The notes below the pieces were generated by a model. The model did not search any database. It saw nothing but the letters and a program-made list of their open reading frames with translations, and was not told where the DNA came from. A DNA stretch of 64,000 nucleotides, from positions 1 through 64,000 of the forward strand of contig JADDOH010004219.1 of NCBI GenBank assembly GCA_016648135.1, in the 5' to 3' direction. The translations under genes and the position numbers were made by a program. Source of the stretch: Agrypnia vestita. Lineage: Eukaryota; Arthropoda; Insecta; Trichoptera; Phryganeidae. Numbering within the stretch: the stretch's first letter is position 1; every line of letters begins with the position of its first letter. Shown piece by piece: positions 1 to 10,779 of this stretch.

Positions 1-420
1 TTTTTTCTCCTCTTACTTTTCGATAAACTCATTAACATAAACAGATACGCGGCTATCATCATAACCTCATAGGGCGATATATTTCCGCGACGTCTGGAAA
101 ACAATAATTATTTGCAAAAAGGACCTTGTTTTTAATAATATTCAATTTACTACAGTAAAACCTCGTTTATTTGAAATTGCGACCCAAAAAAACATTTCGA
201 ATTGCGCGGAACCCCGTTTTCGCCAAATGAGATACCGCAGCTGTCAACATAAGCTCATCGGGTGACATTTCCGCGACAAGATATGCGAGTCCCGGTGTGT
301 ACACGTCAAATGGCCGCGTCATTGTCCCCGAAACATGAGCGTAGATGTTGATGAGACATGCCGAGCGGAATGTTTCGCGATTTGTCCCCTAGTGAATACA
401 TGGCTTTAGTCTTTAGATAA
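1..420 (+). repeat. Composite dispersed repeat, copy 1 (with insertion)
   Basis: Positions 1-95 and 236-410 match, in opposite orientation, the sequences at 31487-31610 and 29218-29330. Shared landmarks are the ATTTCCGCGACAAG region, a GTGTACAC string, and the closing stretch around TAGTGAATACATGGC. In this copy the two parts are nearly joined. In the other copy about 2.1 kb lies between them, including a TIR transposon. The segment at 51-93 is repeated imperfectly at 236-277, on both sides of a foreign insertion. No coding capacity is seen. The class of the repeat is not recognised. Confidence 0.7.
149..235 (+). mobile_element. Truncated pogo/Tigger-like MITE end
   Basis: The sequence TACAGTAAAACCTCGTTTAT followed by TTGAAATTGCG resembles the terminal inverted repeats of pogo/Tigger-type mariner elements, which begin CAGT next to a TA target site. 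It lies inside the composite repeat at 1-420. No matching right end is seen, so this is a fragment. The assignment rests on terminus resemblance only. Confidence 0.45.
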
Positions 421-1127
421 CCTAACCTAACACAAGCGTCGAAAAAGCATTAAAATATCTGATCGTTATTATAGTATGATTAGGAATAATATTAATTTAC
501 ATAATTTTGGTATGTTTTGCTTTTACATTTCTTAAACTTTAACAACTTATAGGTAATTACCCGTACACCCGTGAAATATCACGGGACATAATAATTGCAG
601 GATTTTGATGCCAAAAATTCATCAATAGAAAACCGTTTGTTATTTTTATATTGACTATTAGCTTAAACTAAATACAATAAAATAATAATATAAAAATATG
701 AAGATCATATAAATTAGTGTGCGACTCTTGCGTGTTGCTTGAGCAGTTGCGTGTTGCACGCTGATTGCGTGTCATATATTCTATGTTTAATTGTAATTCC
801 AGCGTAGTTTCAGCAAGTTACGGATGCTACGGACAGACAGACGACGAAATTATTACATTTAAATTAGATTCGTTGTGTTTTGTATTTTGTACACAAAGCA
901 GTATATTTAGTTTCATATATTTTATTTTTGGTAAGTATCCTTTGTAATGGATTCGATGTTTCATTATAATATTTATTCTTTTATATCGCTACGTCATAAT
1001 GTTTGAAAATTTGACCAAATAACCCGTAGTTGAAGAAGTCCATTCTTCAATAAAGGAAAATTTACAATCCCTGAATATTGTGTAGGTAGGTACCTATATT
1101 TCAGGATGTCGGCTGTCCGTCTGCATA

Positions 1128-1653
1128 CGCAGGGTGTCTGGTAGCCAGTAGCAAAAACTTTACAAGTGAATTTCTGCCTTGATAATGAGTCGAGAATGTT
1201 CAAGCTACCAGGACATAATATAAACTGTTATGGAGATATGCAATATCAAAGTTTGCGTTTTTTTTAAATATTTCTGGTTTATTTTTTGCAAAAAGTTCAA
1301 CTATCATTACAGTAACTTATATCGATTATAAAAAATACATTCGCTTTAATACCAGTCGAATAACATGATAAAAACCGTCCACAAATTGAAAAAAATATTT
1401 TTTACAAGGTTTTTATCATTTTATTTGAGTTTTATTGAAGCGAATGAATTTTTCATAATCCATTTAAGTTACTGTAATGATAGTTCAACTTTTTGCAAAA
1501 AGTGAGTCAGAAAAATTGAAAAAAAATGCAAACTTTTGTATTGCACATCTCCAAAACTATTGATATTAGGTCTTGGTTGCTTGAACATTTTCGACTCATT
1601 ATCAAGGCATGAAACCACTTATAAAGTTTTGCTTCTAGCTATGAGACACCCAG
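1128..1653. mobile_element. Foldback MITE, family F, terminus type A
   Basis: This is a non-coding palindromic element of about 525 bp. The left end has AGGGTGTCT and the right end has the complementary AGACACCC. The arms carry the family hallmarks: a TGAGTCGAAAATGTTCAAGC-like box, a box near TTTTTGCAAAAAGTTGAACT, CATTACAGTAACTTAT, and AATGATAAAAACC beside the centre. The same interior recurs at least eight more times in the window. It has no open frame of note. Confidence 0.85.
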
Positions 1654-1914
1654 TACCCAGAAATGAAAAATATGAATGAATTCAAAATGTTGTGAAATTC
1701 CTCGATTATTTTGTAAATCGAGTGACACTTTGTTTTATTCCACTATATTTTATTACACTTAGCGTTAGAATATTTTCGAGAACATGTTTCCATTATAAAT
1801 ATTAAAATTCAACATACGAATTGTATTATTTTATTTATATCAATAAAACTCAGTGTTTCAACTCAATTTACAAAATGAAAAATATATATTCTTGAATTAT
1901 TTCCGTCATATACA

Positions 1915-2446
1915 ACAGGGTTATTTGTAAAACATTAATAACCTTGCAGGATTATACTCCTGACTTGATTATGAGTCGAAAATGTTCAAGCTATTATGAC
2001 CTTATATCAATAGTTATGGAGATATACGACATCAAAGTTTGCATTTTTTTTAAAATATTTCAGACTAATTTTTTGTAAAACGTTGGACTATCATTATAGT
2101 AACTAATATCAATTACGAAAAATTCATTAGTTTCAATACAAGTTAAATAAAATGATTGAAACCCTAAAAAAATCCAATTGGAAAACATTCCAACTGGAAT
2201 TCGAAGGTTTTTATTTTTTATTTGACTTGTATTAAAGGAAATGAATTTTTCATACTCGATATAAGTTACTGTAATGATAGTCCAACGTTTTACAAAAAAT
2301 AAGTCAGAAATATTGAAAAAAAAATGCAAACTTTGATGTCGCATATCTCCATAACTATTGGTCATAATAGCTTGAATATTTTCGACTCCTAATCAAGGCA
2401 GGAATATAGTCCTGCGAGGTTATTAATGTTTTACAAATAACCCTGT
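1915..2446. mobile_element. Foldback MITE, family F, terminus type C
   Basis: This is a complete palindromic element bounded by ACAGGGTTATTTGTAAAACA on the left and its reverse complement on the right. The central spacer lies around ATTGGAAAACATTCCAACTG. The interior matches the copy at 1128-1653, but the outer 60 bp do not. No clear target duplication was resolved. The open frame at 2060-2365 is a by-product of the palindrome and has no protein features. Confidence 0.9.
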
Positions 2447-2881
2447 ATATAAAAGTAAAGACAGCAATACCTAAAAAAAAAATTTAAATGTTTTGAATGC
2501 AGTCCACCGAGGGTTACTAATTTGAAATGTACTGAATTCTAGATCTTATGTATCTCTTCCAAAAATTATGTTTCTTATAAAATCCCGAATTCACTATATT
2601 ATAAATTAGTAATCATCGATGACATATAATATAAAATATAAACTATAAACATATAAAATAGGAGTTAGGGATGCATCGATACGCTCTTTTGCGGATACGA
2701 TACCGATATTTATAAAAAAAAGTATCGATGATACCGATACCGATGCGGACAGCGAAGATTTCAAAAGGTGTAAAAAGTTGAGGGTTTAGAATAGAAACTT
2801 ACGAAATTACTCTTATAATATTTATTTAGAATGTTTGTTTGTAATTCAACAGAACATAACGTTCAGATTATTATACGAGTA

Positions 2882-3015
2882 GTTTGTTGGTGTGGTGGTC
2901 ATGACGCTCGCCTGGTGATCCGGTGGTCGGTGGTTCGAATCCCATTCCAGGACACCAGCAATTTAGTCCTATTTTCATAACACAGGCTTTTTTGACTTAG
3001 TTTGATTTTGACTTT
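2882..3015 (+). mobile_element. tRNA-derived SINE (family S2), 5' part
   Basis: The head resembles a tRNA gene, with an A-box-like stretch near 2890-2905 and a B box GGTTCGAATCCC at 2932-2943. It is followed by a body ending in GACTTTGTAAGAATAT. A second copy lies on the minus strand at 47291-47459. The remainder of this copy resumes at 3375, after a LINE insertion. This is a pol III-type retroposon, not a working tRNA gene, because the arms do not form a proper cloverleaf. Confidence 0.8.
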
Positions 3016-3080
3016 GTAAGAATATAGATCCATCCATACCCAAACCATCGGTTTGGGTATGGATGGATCTATATTCTTAC
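3016..3080. repeat. Perfect 31-bp inverted repeat with 3-nt loop
   Basis: Positions 3016-3046 and 3050-3080 are exact reverse complements, separated by ATC. The outer 10 bp, GTAAGAATAT, are also the SINE target site and recur at 3375-3384. The hairpin marks the 5' junction of the LINE insertion and looks like a by-product of the insertion process. Confidence 0.9.
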
Positions 3081-3374
3081 TATTCTCAAATGTTGTTGGC
3101 ATGTTGAGCGAATGAATGAGGAAATAATGGTAAGAAAGATATATAATGCAAGTGTTGATGGCGCCAGAAATAGAGGGCGACCGCGGAAGACGTGGAATAA
3201 CCAGATCAACCAGATACTGGAAGATGGTCCCGTAAGAAGCCTCAACAACCGGCGAGCTTGCATGCGAAGATGTATGAATGTGGATGATGCGAGAGTCGCA
3301 TGTCAGGACAGAAGAGTGTGGTACTTTATCCTCTCTGCCTACCCCGGCGTGATGGTAAGTAAGTAAGTTAGTAA
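3081..3374 (+). mobile_element. LINE 3' end: reverse transcriptase ORF C-terminus and (GTAA)n tail
   Basis: The frame from 3112 to 3366 encodes an 84-residue C-terminal piece with RGRPRKTW followed by SLNNRRACMRRCMNVDDAR and CQDRRVW...SAYP. This is the typical tail of an insect non-LTR retrotransposon polyprotein. The frame ends in a GTAAGTAAGTAAG tail, the 3' repeat used by some LINE clades. The copy is strongly 5'-truncated. It is bracketed by GTAAGAATAT at 3016-3025 and 3375-3384, so it was inserted within the SINE. Confidence 0.85.
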
Positions 3375-3416
3375 GTAAGAATATTGATGCGACACGTATT
3401 CCGTGTTCGGAATGAA
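3375..3416 (+). mobile_element. tRNA-derived SINE (family S2), 3' part
   Basis: GTAAGAATATTGATGCGACA and the following CGTATTCCGTGTTCG match the 3' part of the S2 SINE copy at 47291-47459. Together with 2882-3015 it rebuilds one SINE split by the LINE insertion. Confidence 0.75.
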
Positions 3417-3714
3417 ATTATGAAACGCGGGGATTCCCCGGCGTAGATAAATTGTGAAAGCATAAACGAATTAAAGGCGAGGATGGCGCGTTTACACGTA
3501 CATGGATTATCTGCCATTAAGTGCAAAATTCAAAATGTATCGGTGTGTCGACAAATTAACATCGCCGAATCCGACTTATCGGAAAACCCACGATGTCGCT
3601 GATATATCGGCATCGGATGCATCCCTAATAGGAATATACTTAATAAAATATAATAAAACCTCAATATATTAATTATAAATAAATAAGACGAAATTATACG
3701 TATATCTGACCTAA

Positions 3715-3873
3715 AACCCGCCATTCACGGGCGTGCCATCGTTCCAAATGGCGCGCCATCGCTCCAAAATACGCTCGTGAATTTCAATACCCATTACCCA
3801 TGCGGTTCAATTAGCGTATTTTGGAGCGATGGCGTGCCATTTGGAACGATGGCACGCCCGTGAATGGCGGGCT
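3715..3873. mobile_element. Palindromic MITE with TAA target duplication
   Basis: This 159-bp element has near-perfect inverted arms of about 60 bp. The left arm begins AACCCGCCATTCACGGGCG and the right arm ends in GGCGGGCT. TAA flanks both sides (3712-3714 and 3874-3876), consistent with a PIF/Harbinger (Tourist-like) MITE. It is GC-richer than its surroundings and has no coding content. Confidence 0.85.
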
Positions 3874-3879
3874 TAAGTG

Positions 3880-5250
3880 ATCACATTACGTAACGTTCAC
3901 ATTTCCACCCATGATAGAATACCATGTCTACTAAATTTTTGGAAGTTGTATATGTGTTCCGTATATGTGTTGCAACAATCCTCAGCGCAGCCGGCATCCA
4001 AAGATTTTTCAGTCCCCTTAAATGACCACAGATGTCATTAATGAGACAACAATTTTTTTGATTTTATTGGAATTTTTAGCAATATCCTTTATGTGTGTAA
4101 AGAGACTCTTCCGAATCGAATCGATTGATTAATGTGTCCCTGTGACAAAAATCCAATACTGTTCTGAAAAATTTGGACAAACTCAAAACCTGTCCGATTG
4201 AAAATAAGTACATATAATATTCAGCGTTTTTACAATTCTGAAAGTGACCTAAATTATATGAATAGACTAAAATTGATTAAATTTATTATTCATACGGCTC
4301 TGCAGCGCCGAAGTCACGCCATTGTTTTAATATTATTGAAATCCCACATAACGAATTAAACAAACAGCTGGATATGTTTATAACGTTTAAACAGCAATTA
4401 TCACAAACAATCATTTTTAAATAATAAGCAACGACCCGGATCGGTTGTAATCACACAGCCTTAAAAATGAGCACCGCGCTAGTGGGCAACACAATTAACA
4501 CACCTTTAAGGATAGACATCCGTTTCACAAACATGCGAATCTGTCAAATTACGTCGATAGATCATGCGCTTTTAAGCCGTGCGCGAGATGTCATCTGAGC
4601 GTAAATCGAATAAAAGTTACACGTTAGTTTCATATTTATAGTATACGTTGCTAAAACAGTAAGGTTTTGATAGAAAGAGATAGTCATACATTCTTCGATA
4701 TTTTCGGCGTCAGGCGTCCCCGCGGAACAACAACATCTGTCAAAATATTTACTTATTTTAACTTTTGACAAATGATCTTATATTGTTTGATTAGACTTAT
4801 TATTTTCCGTAAAGAATTTAAGAATCATATTAATAATTCTAAACTCCTTTTTAAATCAATTCATATCGTAATATGACAATCACAAAACAATTACCTACGC
4901 CCACGCGCGTACTACGTATATCAAAATGTATTATTTTAACTTTCGACAAATTCCCTATTTTATTTACGTCCAATTATTACTTACCTCTAATTATTACTTG
5001 TTCCGCCTAGGACACCAAAAATGATTTTTTTGGCCGCGGCCTGTCGATTAATGCTTATATTTTCTTAAATATTATAAATAATGTTTATTACTTTTATATA
5101 AGAACAAAGGTTCTATCTAAGTTATTCCGCTAAATTGCAGTCTAGAACATACATTCTGGTATAATTGAATAATAAAAACGCCGAAATATGCATTTGCAGT
5201 GAATGTCCAGCCTTAATGTGTTCATCACACAACACTAATCTCTTACCAGA
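3880..5250. other. Unassigned AT-rich stretch
   Basis: No gene, repeat boundary or splice structure could be supported here. Open frames are all under 70 codons and show no family signature. Confidence 0.5.
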
Positions 5251-5251
5251 C

Positions 5252-5734
5252 CTAATAGAACAAGAGCCAGCGACCGCCAGACTGACGTTATAGTATCAAA
5301 CCTGAAATATTATCTCTTCGTGTACACTATAGTAGGTAAAGAAGGTTTGGATATTATGACATTTGAGTTCGGGGGATTTTGGCAGATAACAGGTAATACA
5401 TAAAATTTAGATTTTTTGCTATAACATAAATGACAAGATTATTTATAGAGTTTAAAGCGTCTGGCGAAAGAAATGACCCGCGAAAAGCGTCTGGCAATCA
5501 TTAATATGAGTGCATAGTACTGTCCCGTTAAACATATTAAAATATCATTTTGCTATTTTTACGTTTTACATACTCATTTTTGTACATGTATTACCTGTTA
5601 TCTGCCAAAATCCCCCGAACTCAAATGTCGCAATATCCAAATCTTCTTACCTACTATGGTGTAGATGTAGAGAAAATATTTCAGGTTTGATACTATAACG
5701 TAAATCTGGCGGTCGCCGGCTCTTGGTCTATAAG
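5252..5734. mobile_element. Long foldback element
   Basis: Two arms of about 150 bp (5252-5402 and 5585-5734) are inverted copies at roughly 90 percent identity, separated by about 180 bp of AT-rich sequence. The tips read CTAATAGAACAAGAGCC and its near complement. The inner arm ends near TTGGCAGATAACAGG. There is no transposase, and no other copy is seen in the window. Class unknown: it could be a MITE or a foldback element. Confidence 0.75.
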
Positions 5735-5739
5735 CAAGC

Positions 5740-7540
5740 GTTCCTTTGGGCTGCGCGCATGTGCGGATTGGCCAACATGTGTAGCACACAAAAAATATAG
5801 CGTGCATACAAATTTAAACAAGGTACTGAATAGGTTTGCAAAATTAGACGTACCAATTAGAAAGATATACAGAAAATCTATCTTTCGAAAAGATATTTTA
5901 GTATCACCGGGATATGAATCCGGAACATTTCCATGCTGTGCACACAAGTTTGAGTTGTACGTAAACGAGTATTTTGAAATTTTTTTGTTTTTGATATTTT
6001 ACATATCTGATATACCTACTAAATGTGACAGTTTATATAATTAAAATAGAAATTAAGGTACAAATTATAATAAATTGGAGGTTAAAATCCAGATTAAATG
6101 AGCCAAATTTATAATATTTACTTTTAAAATATTAACCTAGGGAGTTATGGAGTTATTAATGATCTAATCGTATCAAAATATGAGAATTTCGAACTTTATT
6201 TCTTACCCACCATGTTGTTGCGACAGCGATACACACCTGATCAGCATGACAATACCAACGGTTTTAAAGTTTTGAAAAATCTGTTAATTTTACTTTATAA
6301 AACAACTTCACAATTCCATGCTTCGTACGTTCTAATGGAAAGATTTTAATTCAGCTGATTTCATGGAGGTGTTGTGGGGATATTTATTATCGCTGGAAGC
6401 ATTTCATAATCTAGGGGTCAAACGAAGGAACGAGTCGGTCGTGTGGTGTCAACCGGCTTCTTCCTGAGTCGGTGAGATGCTCACAACTCACAATAGAGCG
6501 TGGACAGGTTTCCCAGCTGGTTCAACGCCTCTGCAGTCGTGTGTACTTGTGAGATGTTCCACGAGAAAGAGTGTACAGCAGTGATGAGCTCAAAATCGCG
6601 AACTGCGAATCAATCGCGACATGTGTAAATCACTATCGCTAACAATGATTGGGCACATGAAAATAACGTGATTCGTAATACTGAATGACCGAAAACAATG
6701 TCAAGTGAAGCGTAACCTAACAAATTTTATGTGTGGTCAATGCTTAACTACGAACGGAAGAACAACATCTCAAAGGACATTGACTGGACTTTATTTATAT
6801 ACGATATAATAAAGTATAATCGCGAAGAGTAACGAAGGAGGCTTGTGTTCAGCAATGATCGTAAATAGCAAAAGAAGAAAATTGAGAGGTCCTTATAAGA
6901 TATTTCCATGTTCTTTACATCTTGTTCTAGTTTCTAACTTCCCGATCTTATATTGAAAATTTTGTCCACCCAGCATGCTTACCTCGACTCACCAGATCAC
7001 TTCATTCGTTTAACGTACATTTCCAATTCACTTTCTTTGGAATAAATACATATTATGCATGACGCGATTGCGACAATGATTTTTTTAGTTGAATGAACAG
7101 AAAAAGTCACTGCACTTGGCTTATTACCAAGTTGCATAATGACTCTAAAATAAATCCACCCAGAGACCCAGACTGTTTGACCGCTGAGTCGTTCCAAAAT
7201 AAGCGCAGCGACGAGAAAGTCAATTTCTTCTTATTTTTCTTCGTCGCGTTCTTGCCATTATACAGCGGAACAATTTGACGTTATACGTATGTAGGTACTC
7301 GTATTTACATACTTCGTACATGACATTCTTTAGAGGAATATACCTGACATCAGTTCAGCATACTGATGACTTGTCATCTTTTACTCATCTCACGATATTT
7401 TCATGTTTTACGGTGTGAAAAAAGCCATCTCTTGCTCTTCTGGTGCCATATCCATTTGACGGATGTTAGTCGCGTTCATTTTTATCCTTTTTTACTTTTT
7501 CCTTTTTTTTTACTTTTTTTTTACCCCTTCCTTACTGCAG
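5740..7540. other. Unassigned stretch
   Basis: Open frames such as 5802-6044 (80 codons) have no recognisable domain, signal sequence or repeat match. No promoter or RNA gene could be supported. Confidence 0.45.
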
Positions 7541-7789
7541 GTCGGAAAAGCTCTACAGTGGACTAGTCAAATCACTGCTTTAGAATCTTTAGCCATGGAG
7601 TTCTACCCCTTCCAGGGTTTTTTCCAGCAATATTTCACTGCATTGTATAATCACGTGGCTGATATGTTAAAATTTTCAAATTATGTTTGTTTTAACTACT
7701 TACGTTGGTTGTCACGCGCGCCGTCGTCGCCCTGGACCTCATGCCAAGGTGACTACTCCCATGACCAACCACGTCCACCAACCAGGTTC
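7541..7789 (+). CDS. Candidate internal exon (weak)
   Basis: A long pyrimidine tract (7484-7535) runs into CTTACTGCAG, a textbook 3' splice site ending at 7540. At the other end CCAGGTTCAG is followed by GTGAGC, a strong 5' splice site. One frame (7463-7795) stays open across the whole 249-bp interval, beginning VGKALQWTSQITALES. The 3' part (7713-7789) is GC-richer than its surroundings. No protein family is recognised, so this may be chance or a decayed exon. Confidence 0.25.
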
Positions 7790-7899
7790 AGGTGAGCAAG
7801 ATGAGATTGTAGGGGGTTCGATTGATTTTCCATATGAAAACCTGTACTCTAATCTCGTACCAGAACTGGGGTTGTTTACGCGAACAAATTGAAAAACTT

Positions 7900-8965
7900 A
7901 AAATGTAATATCAGTTAAACTGATGAAATTAAAAATTTTGAAAGCAACATTAATATATAGGTTAATACTGAAAATAACATCTTCACTTGTAACTACATCC
8001 ATCTGGCTAATTTTGATCATTTTCTGTACATCCACATCTCATTTATTCAATAGCTATATATGTTTCCATTCAAAAACATAATTCCGAGAAAATATAGCAT
8101 ATGACCATTCGTGTCCAAGGTTTAGATCAAAACGGCAGAGCATCTTTTACATGTCAAAGTATTTAAATTCCAAGGTATTAAATTAAAATTACACTTGTCG
8201 TAATAAATTATGAACATTTGCGTTCCATAATTCATTTTTGTCAGTTTGATGGTGTAAAAGTCCACATCATGGCTTCCAACGTCAAGAAAGCACTGATTAT
8301 ACAAGCGGGTTCGGAGATATTGAGGTATTTTCTTATTCCTATGTATGTGGTTAATCTTTCTTTCTAACGGTTGTCCATCTCAATCTTTATCTTCGGATAT
8401 ATAGGTATACAGCACTAGAAAAGCAGCGATACATGCTTATTTTGATTTACCTAGAAGCGATAATTATGAGGGAGAAAGCAAGCGTGTTGGGTGCGTGTAT
8501 CGGTTCTGAGAAATGTAAATGGAGGGCCATTGAACTAAAGAAATGAACAATAATTTCAGACGTACAAATGATGCAGGGAACATAATTTAGGGTTAAGGTT
8601 GTTAGCATTCCGGTTTTTTTCGGTGAAAACAACCTTGGCGGCATTGATAATATTTTTTTGGAATTCATCTCGAAAACGTGAGTTGAAACGCTAACGTCAT
8701 TCTTAACTAGTCTCCTGATTGCTGTATTTAATCGCCTTGTTTACCTTTCGTTAAGCTGCATTACTGGCTGTCATCTCAAGTTATCCATATTAATATCACG
8801 TAAAATTTTATTTCATTTTGTTCTGATTTAATTTCTTCTTGTGTACTTTCTTTTGTTTTTCTGCATTACATGTATATCGTATTTCTTATATCACTGTATT
8901 TCATGTAAGTATTTTTTGTTTATATTTTGCATTTCACTCGTGTACGATTAACATTTCATGTATAG
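7900..8965. other. Unassigned stretch
   Basis: AT-rich sequence with no supported gene or repeat. Confidence 0.45.
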
Positions 8966-9240
8966 AGGGTTATTTGGAAAACATTAATAACCTCGCAGGA
9001 CTATATTTCTGATTTAATTATGAGTAGAAAATGTTCAAGCAACCATGAACAATAGTTACGGAGGTATGCAATAAGTTTTGAATTACTTTTCAATATTTAT
9101 GGCTTATTTTTTGTACAACGTTGGATTATCATTAAAGTAACTTATATCGAATATGAAAAATTGATTCCCTTTAATTAAATTGATTCAAATAAAATAATAA
9201 AAACCTTACAATTCTGATTGGAAGATTTTTATTATTTTGT
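8966..9240. mobile_element. Foldback family F, type C, left half only
   Basis: It begins AGGGTTATTTGGAAAACATT and runs through the TGAGTAGAAAATGTTCAAGC box and the TAAAGTAACTTATATCG box to the AATAATAAAAACC centre, then stops. The right arm is missing, so this is a truncated copy. Confidence 0.8.
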
Positions 9241-9307
9241 TTGTTAAATATTCTCAATAATATACTTAAATATTCACGTTTTCATTCATTATACGTATAA
9301 TACACAG

Positions 9308-9442
9308 TTTTCAGAAGTTTTAAGAAGCTACGTAGACCAGATTATCGCAGATGTGCGCTGTAGCACCTATCAAGAAATGAAGAGGCTGGCAGGTGACAGA
9401 GAGGAGTGGAGAAAGCGAGCACTTGTTGCAGACCAATCCTAG
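9308..9442 (+). mobile_element. LINE 3' coding fragment
   Basis: One frame reads SYVDQIIADVRCSTYQEMKR, then LAGDREEWRKR, and ends at TAG (9440-9442). The D-R-x-x-W-R ending is the characteristic C-terminus of several insect non-LTR retrotransposon polyproteins. Nothing upstream extends the frame as a gene, so it is a 5'-truncated relic. Confidence 0.7.
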
Positions 9443-9571
9443 GATTGCGAACCAAAAAAAAACATAGTTTTCACATTCTTCTGAACCTTCGCATTTCCTC
9501 CTCCTCCGTTTTCCACCATTTCAAGTTTCCCTGGCGTCCGCTGGCGCCGGTGGGTGCGTTTATCCGGCGAC

Positions 9572-10246
9572 GCAGTCACTAGGGTTGCCACCCGTACTTT
9601 ATTATTAAGTATTGTACGTTATTTCTATACTTTATGAGAACAATAAAGTACGCCAAAATACTTTGTTTCACATGATTTGATTTCTCTGGGATTCATTTTA
9701 CTTATAACACACAAAAAAAATTTGATCGTAGAAATTTTTGCGTAAACCGGAACGAGAGAGTTACCGGGGTCGATGATGTTATCGATTGTTGCCGAATAGG
9801 TTCGATAATTGACGATATACCCTGTGGCGGTCGCCACATAAACGCTCGTTTTTTAATGCAACCTAACCTCAAATGTCAACATAGTCAATGTCATTGTAAA
9901 AAATTCTTGTTTTTTTTGTGTATGGCGGATTGAGTGCAGTTAAAATACGATTGATTGGTTTTATAGAGTTTTTTCTGTGATGAATAGCAAATGGCGAGAC
10001 GAAAGAAACAAAGCGTCTCTGAATCTGATAAAAATGAATAACTTATTTACTTTAAAATAATATAGATTGCAAACTGCAGTGCAGTTGTTTAGTAATGATA
10101 ATTATTTGTTAAAAGTTGCTAAAAGTAATGAAAAATATGTTTTTAAGTAAAATAAATCGTACTTTATTTTAACACAATGTCCTTTTTTTCTACCTTTAAT
10201 AACCAATGTTCTTTATTTGCACAAAGGTGGCAACCCTAGCAGTCAC
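9572..10246. mobile_element. hAT MITE with perfect 8-bp target duplication
   Basis: The element itself is 9580-10238 (659 bp). It begins TAGGGTTGCCACC and ends in the inverse GGTGGCAACCCTA. Both sides carry GCAGTCAC (9572-9579 and 10239-10246), an exact 8-bp duplication that fits hAT transposition. The interior is AT-rich with matching subterminal GTACTTTATT motifs and no transposase. Removing it joins two GC-rich host segments upstream of the candidate gene start at 10347. Confidence 0.93.
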
Positions 10247-10346
10247 ACAATAAAGCGGCCAAACCTATCGAACACGACATTTCACTTTGGGAGCGACACA
10301 GTGTACAGTGTAAAGTGAAGTTGCGCACAAAGTGACCGCAATCCAA

Positions 10347-10606
10347 ATGACTACCTCGCATCCGGCCAAAGACACTCTTCTCTTACGGTGGAGTGGCCTT
10401 AACCAGTTTTCACTACATCATCGGCCAGAGGTGCGCAATATAGAGCGACACACAAAGCGGCTACTTCAAATGCTGGCTTTGGTACTGTTTTGCCAGTTGA
10501 TTTTTCTTATTTCCTCTTGTCAATGCAATGAGGGCAGACCCACTGCTTACCCAGGACCGTTTTATAAGCGAGAGCTCCTGTATCGGTCCTACTCATTCGC
10601 CGCCAG
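10347..10606 (+). CDS. Candidate first exon of a secreted-peptide gene
   Basis: The ATG-initiated frame starting at 10347 is one of the longest open frames in the window (133 codons to a stop at 10748). It lies in unusually balanced base composition. A second in-frame ATG at 10470 starts MLALVLFCQLIFLISSCQC, a good secretory signal peptide. It is followed by about 14 residues ending in a dibasic KR, the layout of a neuropeptide or hormone precursor. A possible 5' splice site, CAG then GTTGGC, occurs at 10606/10607. Beyond it the frame drifts into A-rich sequence and a TA microsatellite, which suggests the exon ends near there. No known family is recognised. It could still be an accidental open frame. 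Confidence 0.35.
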
Positions 10607-10726
10607 GTTGGCATTTTTAATGCTAAAGGCAATCGTGCAACCCAGCGTTGCAAAGCAGAGTTGGGCCGCACGGCCGCCATCCAAAATTTTGCCCTCATTG
10701 TCCCGTCAGCCCACTTCTTTATTTAA

Positions 10727-10775
10727 AAAAAAACATATATATACATAATATATATATATATATAATATATATACA
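10727..10775. repeat. TA-rich microsatellite
   Basis: An A run followed by alternating TA dinucleotides with minor interruptions. Confidence 0.9.
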
Positions 10776-10779
10776 CAAA

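Larger units (their letters stand above)
2666..3627. mobile_element. hAT-like non-autonomous element, host to nested SINE and LINE
   Basis: The ends are TAGGGATGCATCGATAC on the left and the inverted GATGCATCCCTA on the right. They are flanked by ATAGGAGT (2658-2665) and ATAGGAAT (3628-3635), an 8-bp target duplication with one mismatch, as expected for hAT transposition. Subterminal CGATACCGATA motifs sit near both ends. The centre has been invaded by a tRNA-headed SINE, which was itself invaded by a LINE 3' end. No transposase is present. Confidence 0.85.

Noticed and set aside
418..433. CCTAACCTAAC resembling the insect telomere repeat TTAGG
   Set aside because: Only about two units. Such strings are common in insect DNA and are not telomeric here.
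2060..2365. 101-codon minus open frame
   Set aside because: It lies wholly within a palindromic foldback element and mirrors its arms. It has no domain features.
2899..2955. tRNA-like sequence with a B box
   Set aside because: The arms do not form a cloverleaf, and a matching copy with a retroposon tail is found at 47291-47459. It is a SINE head.
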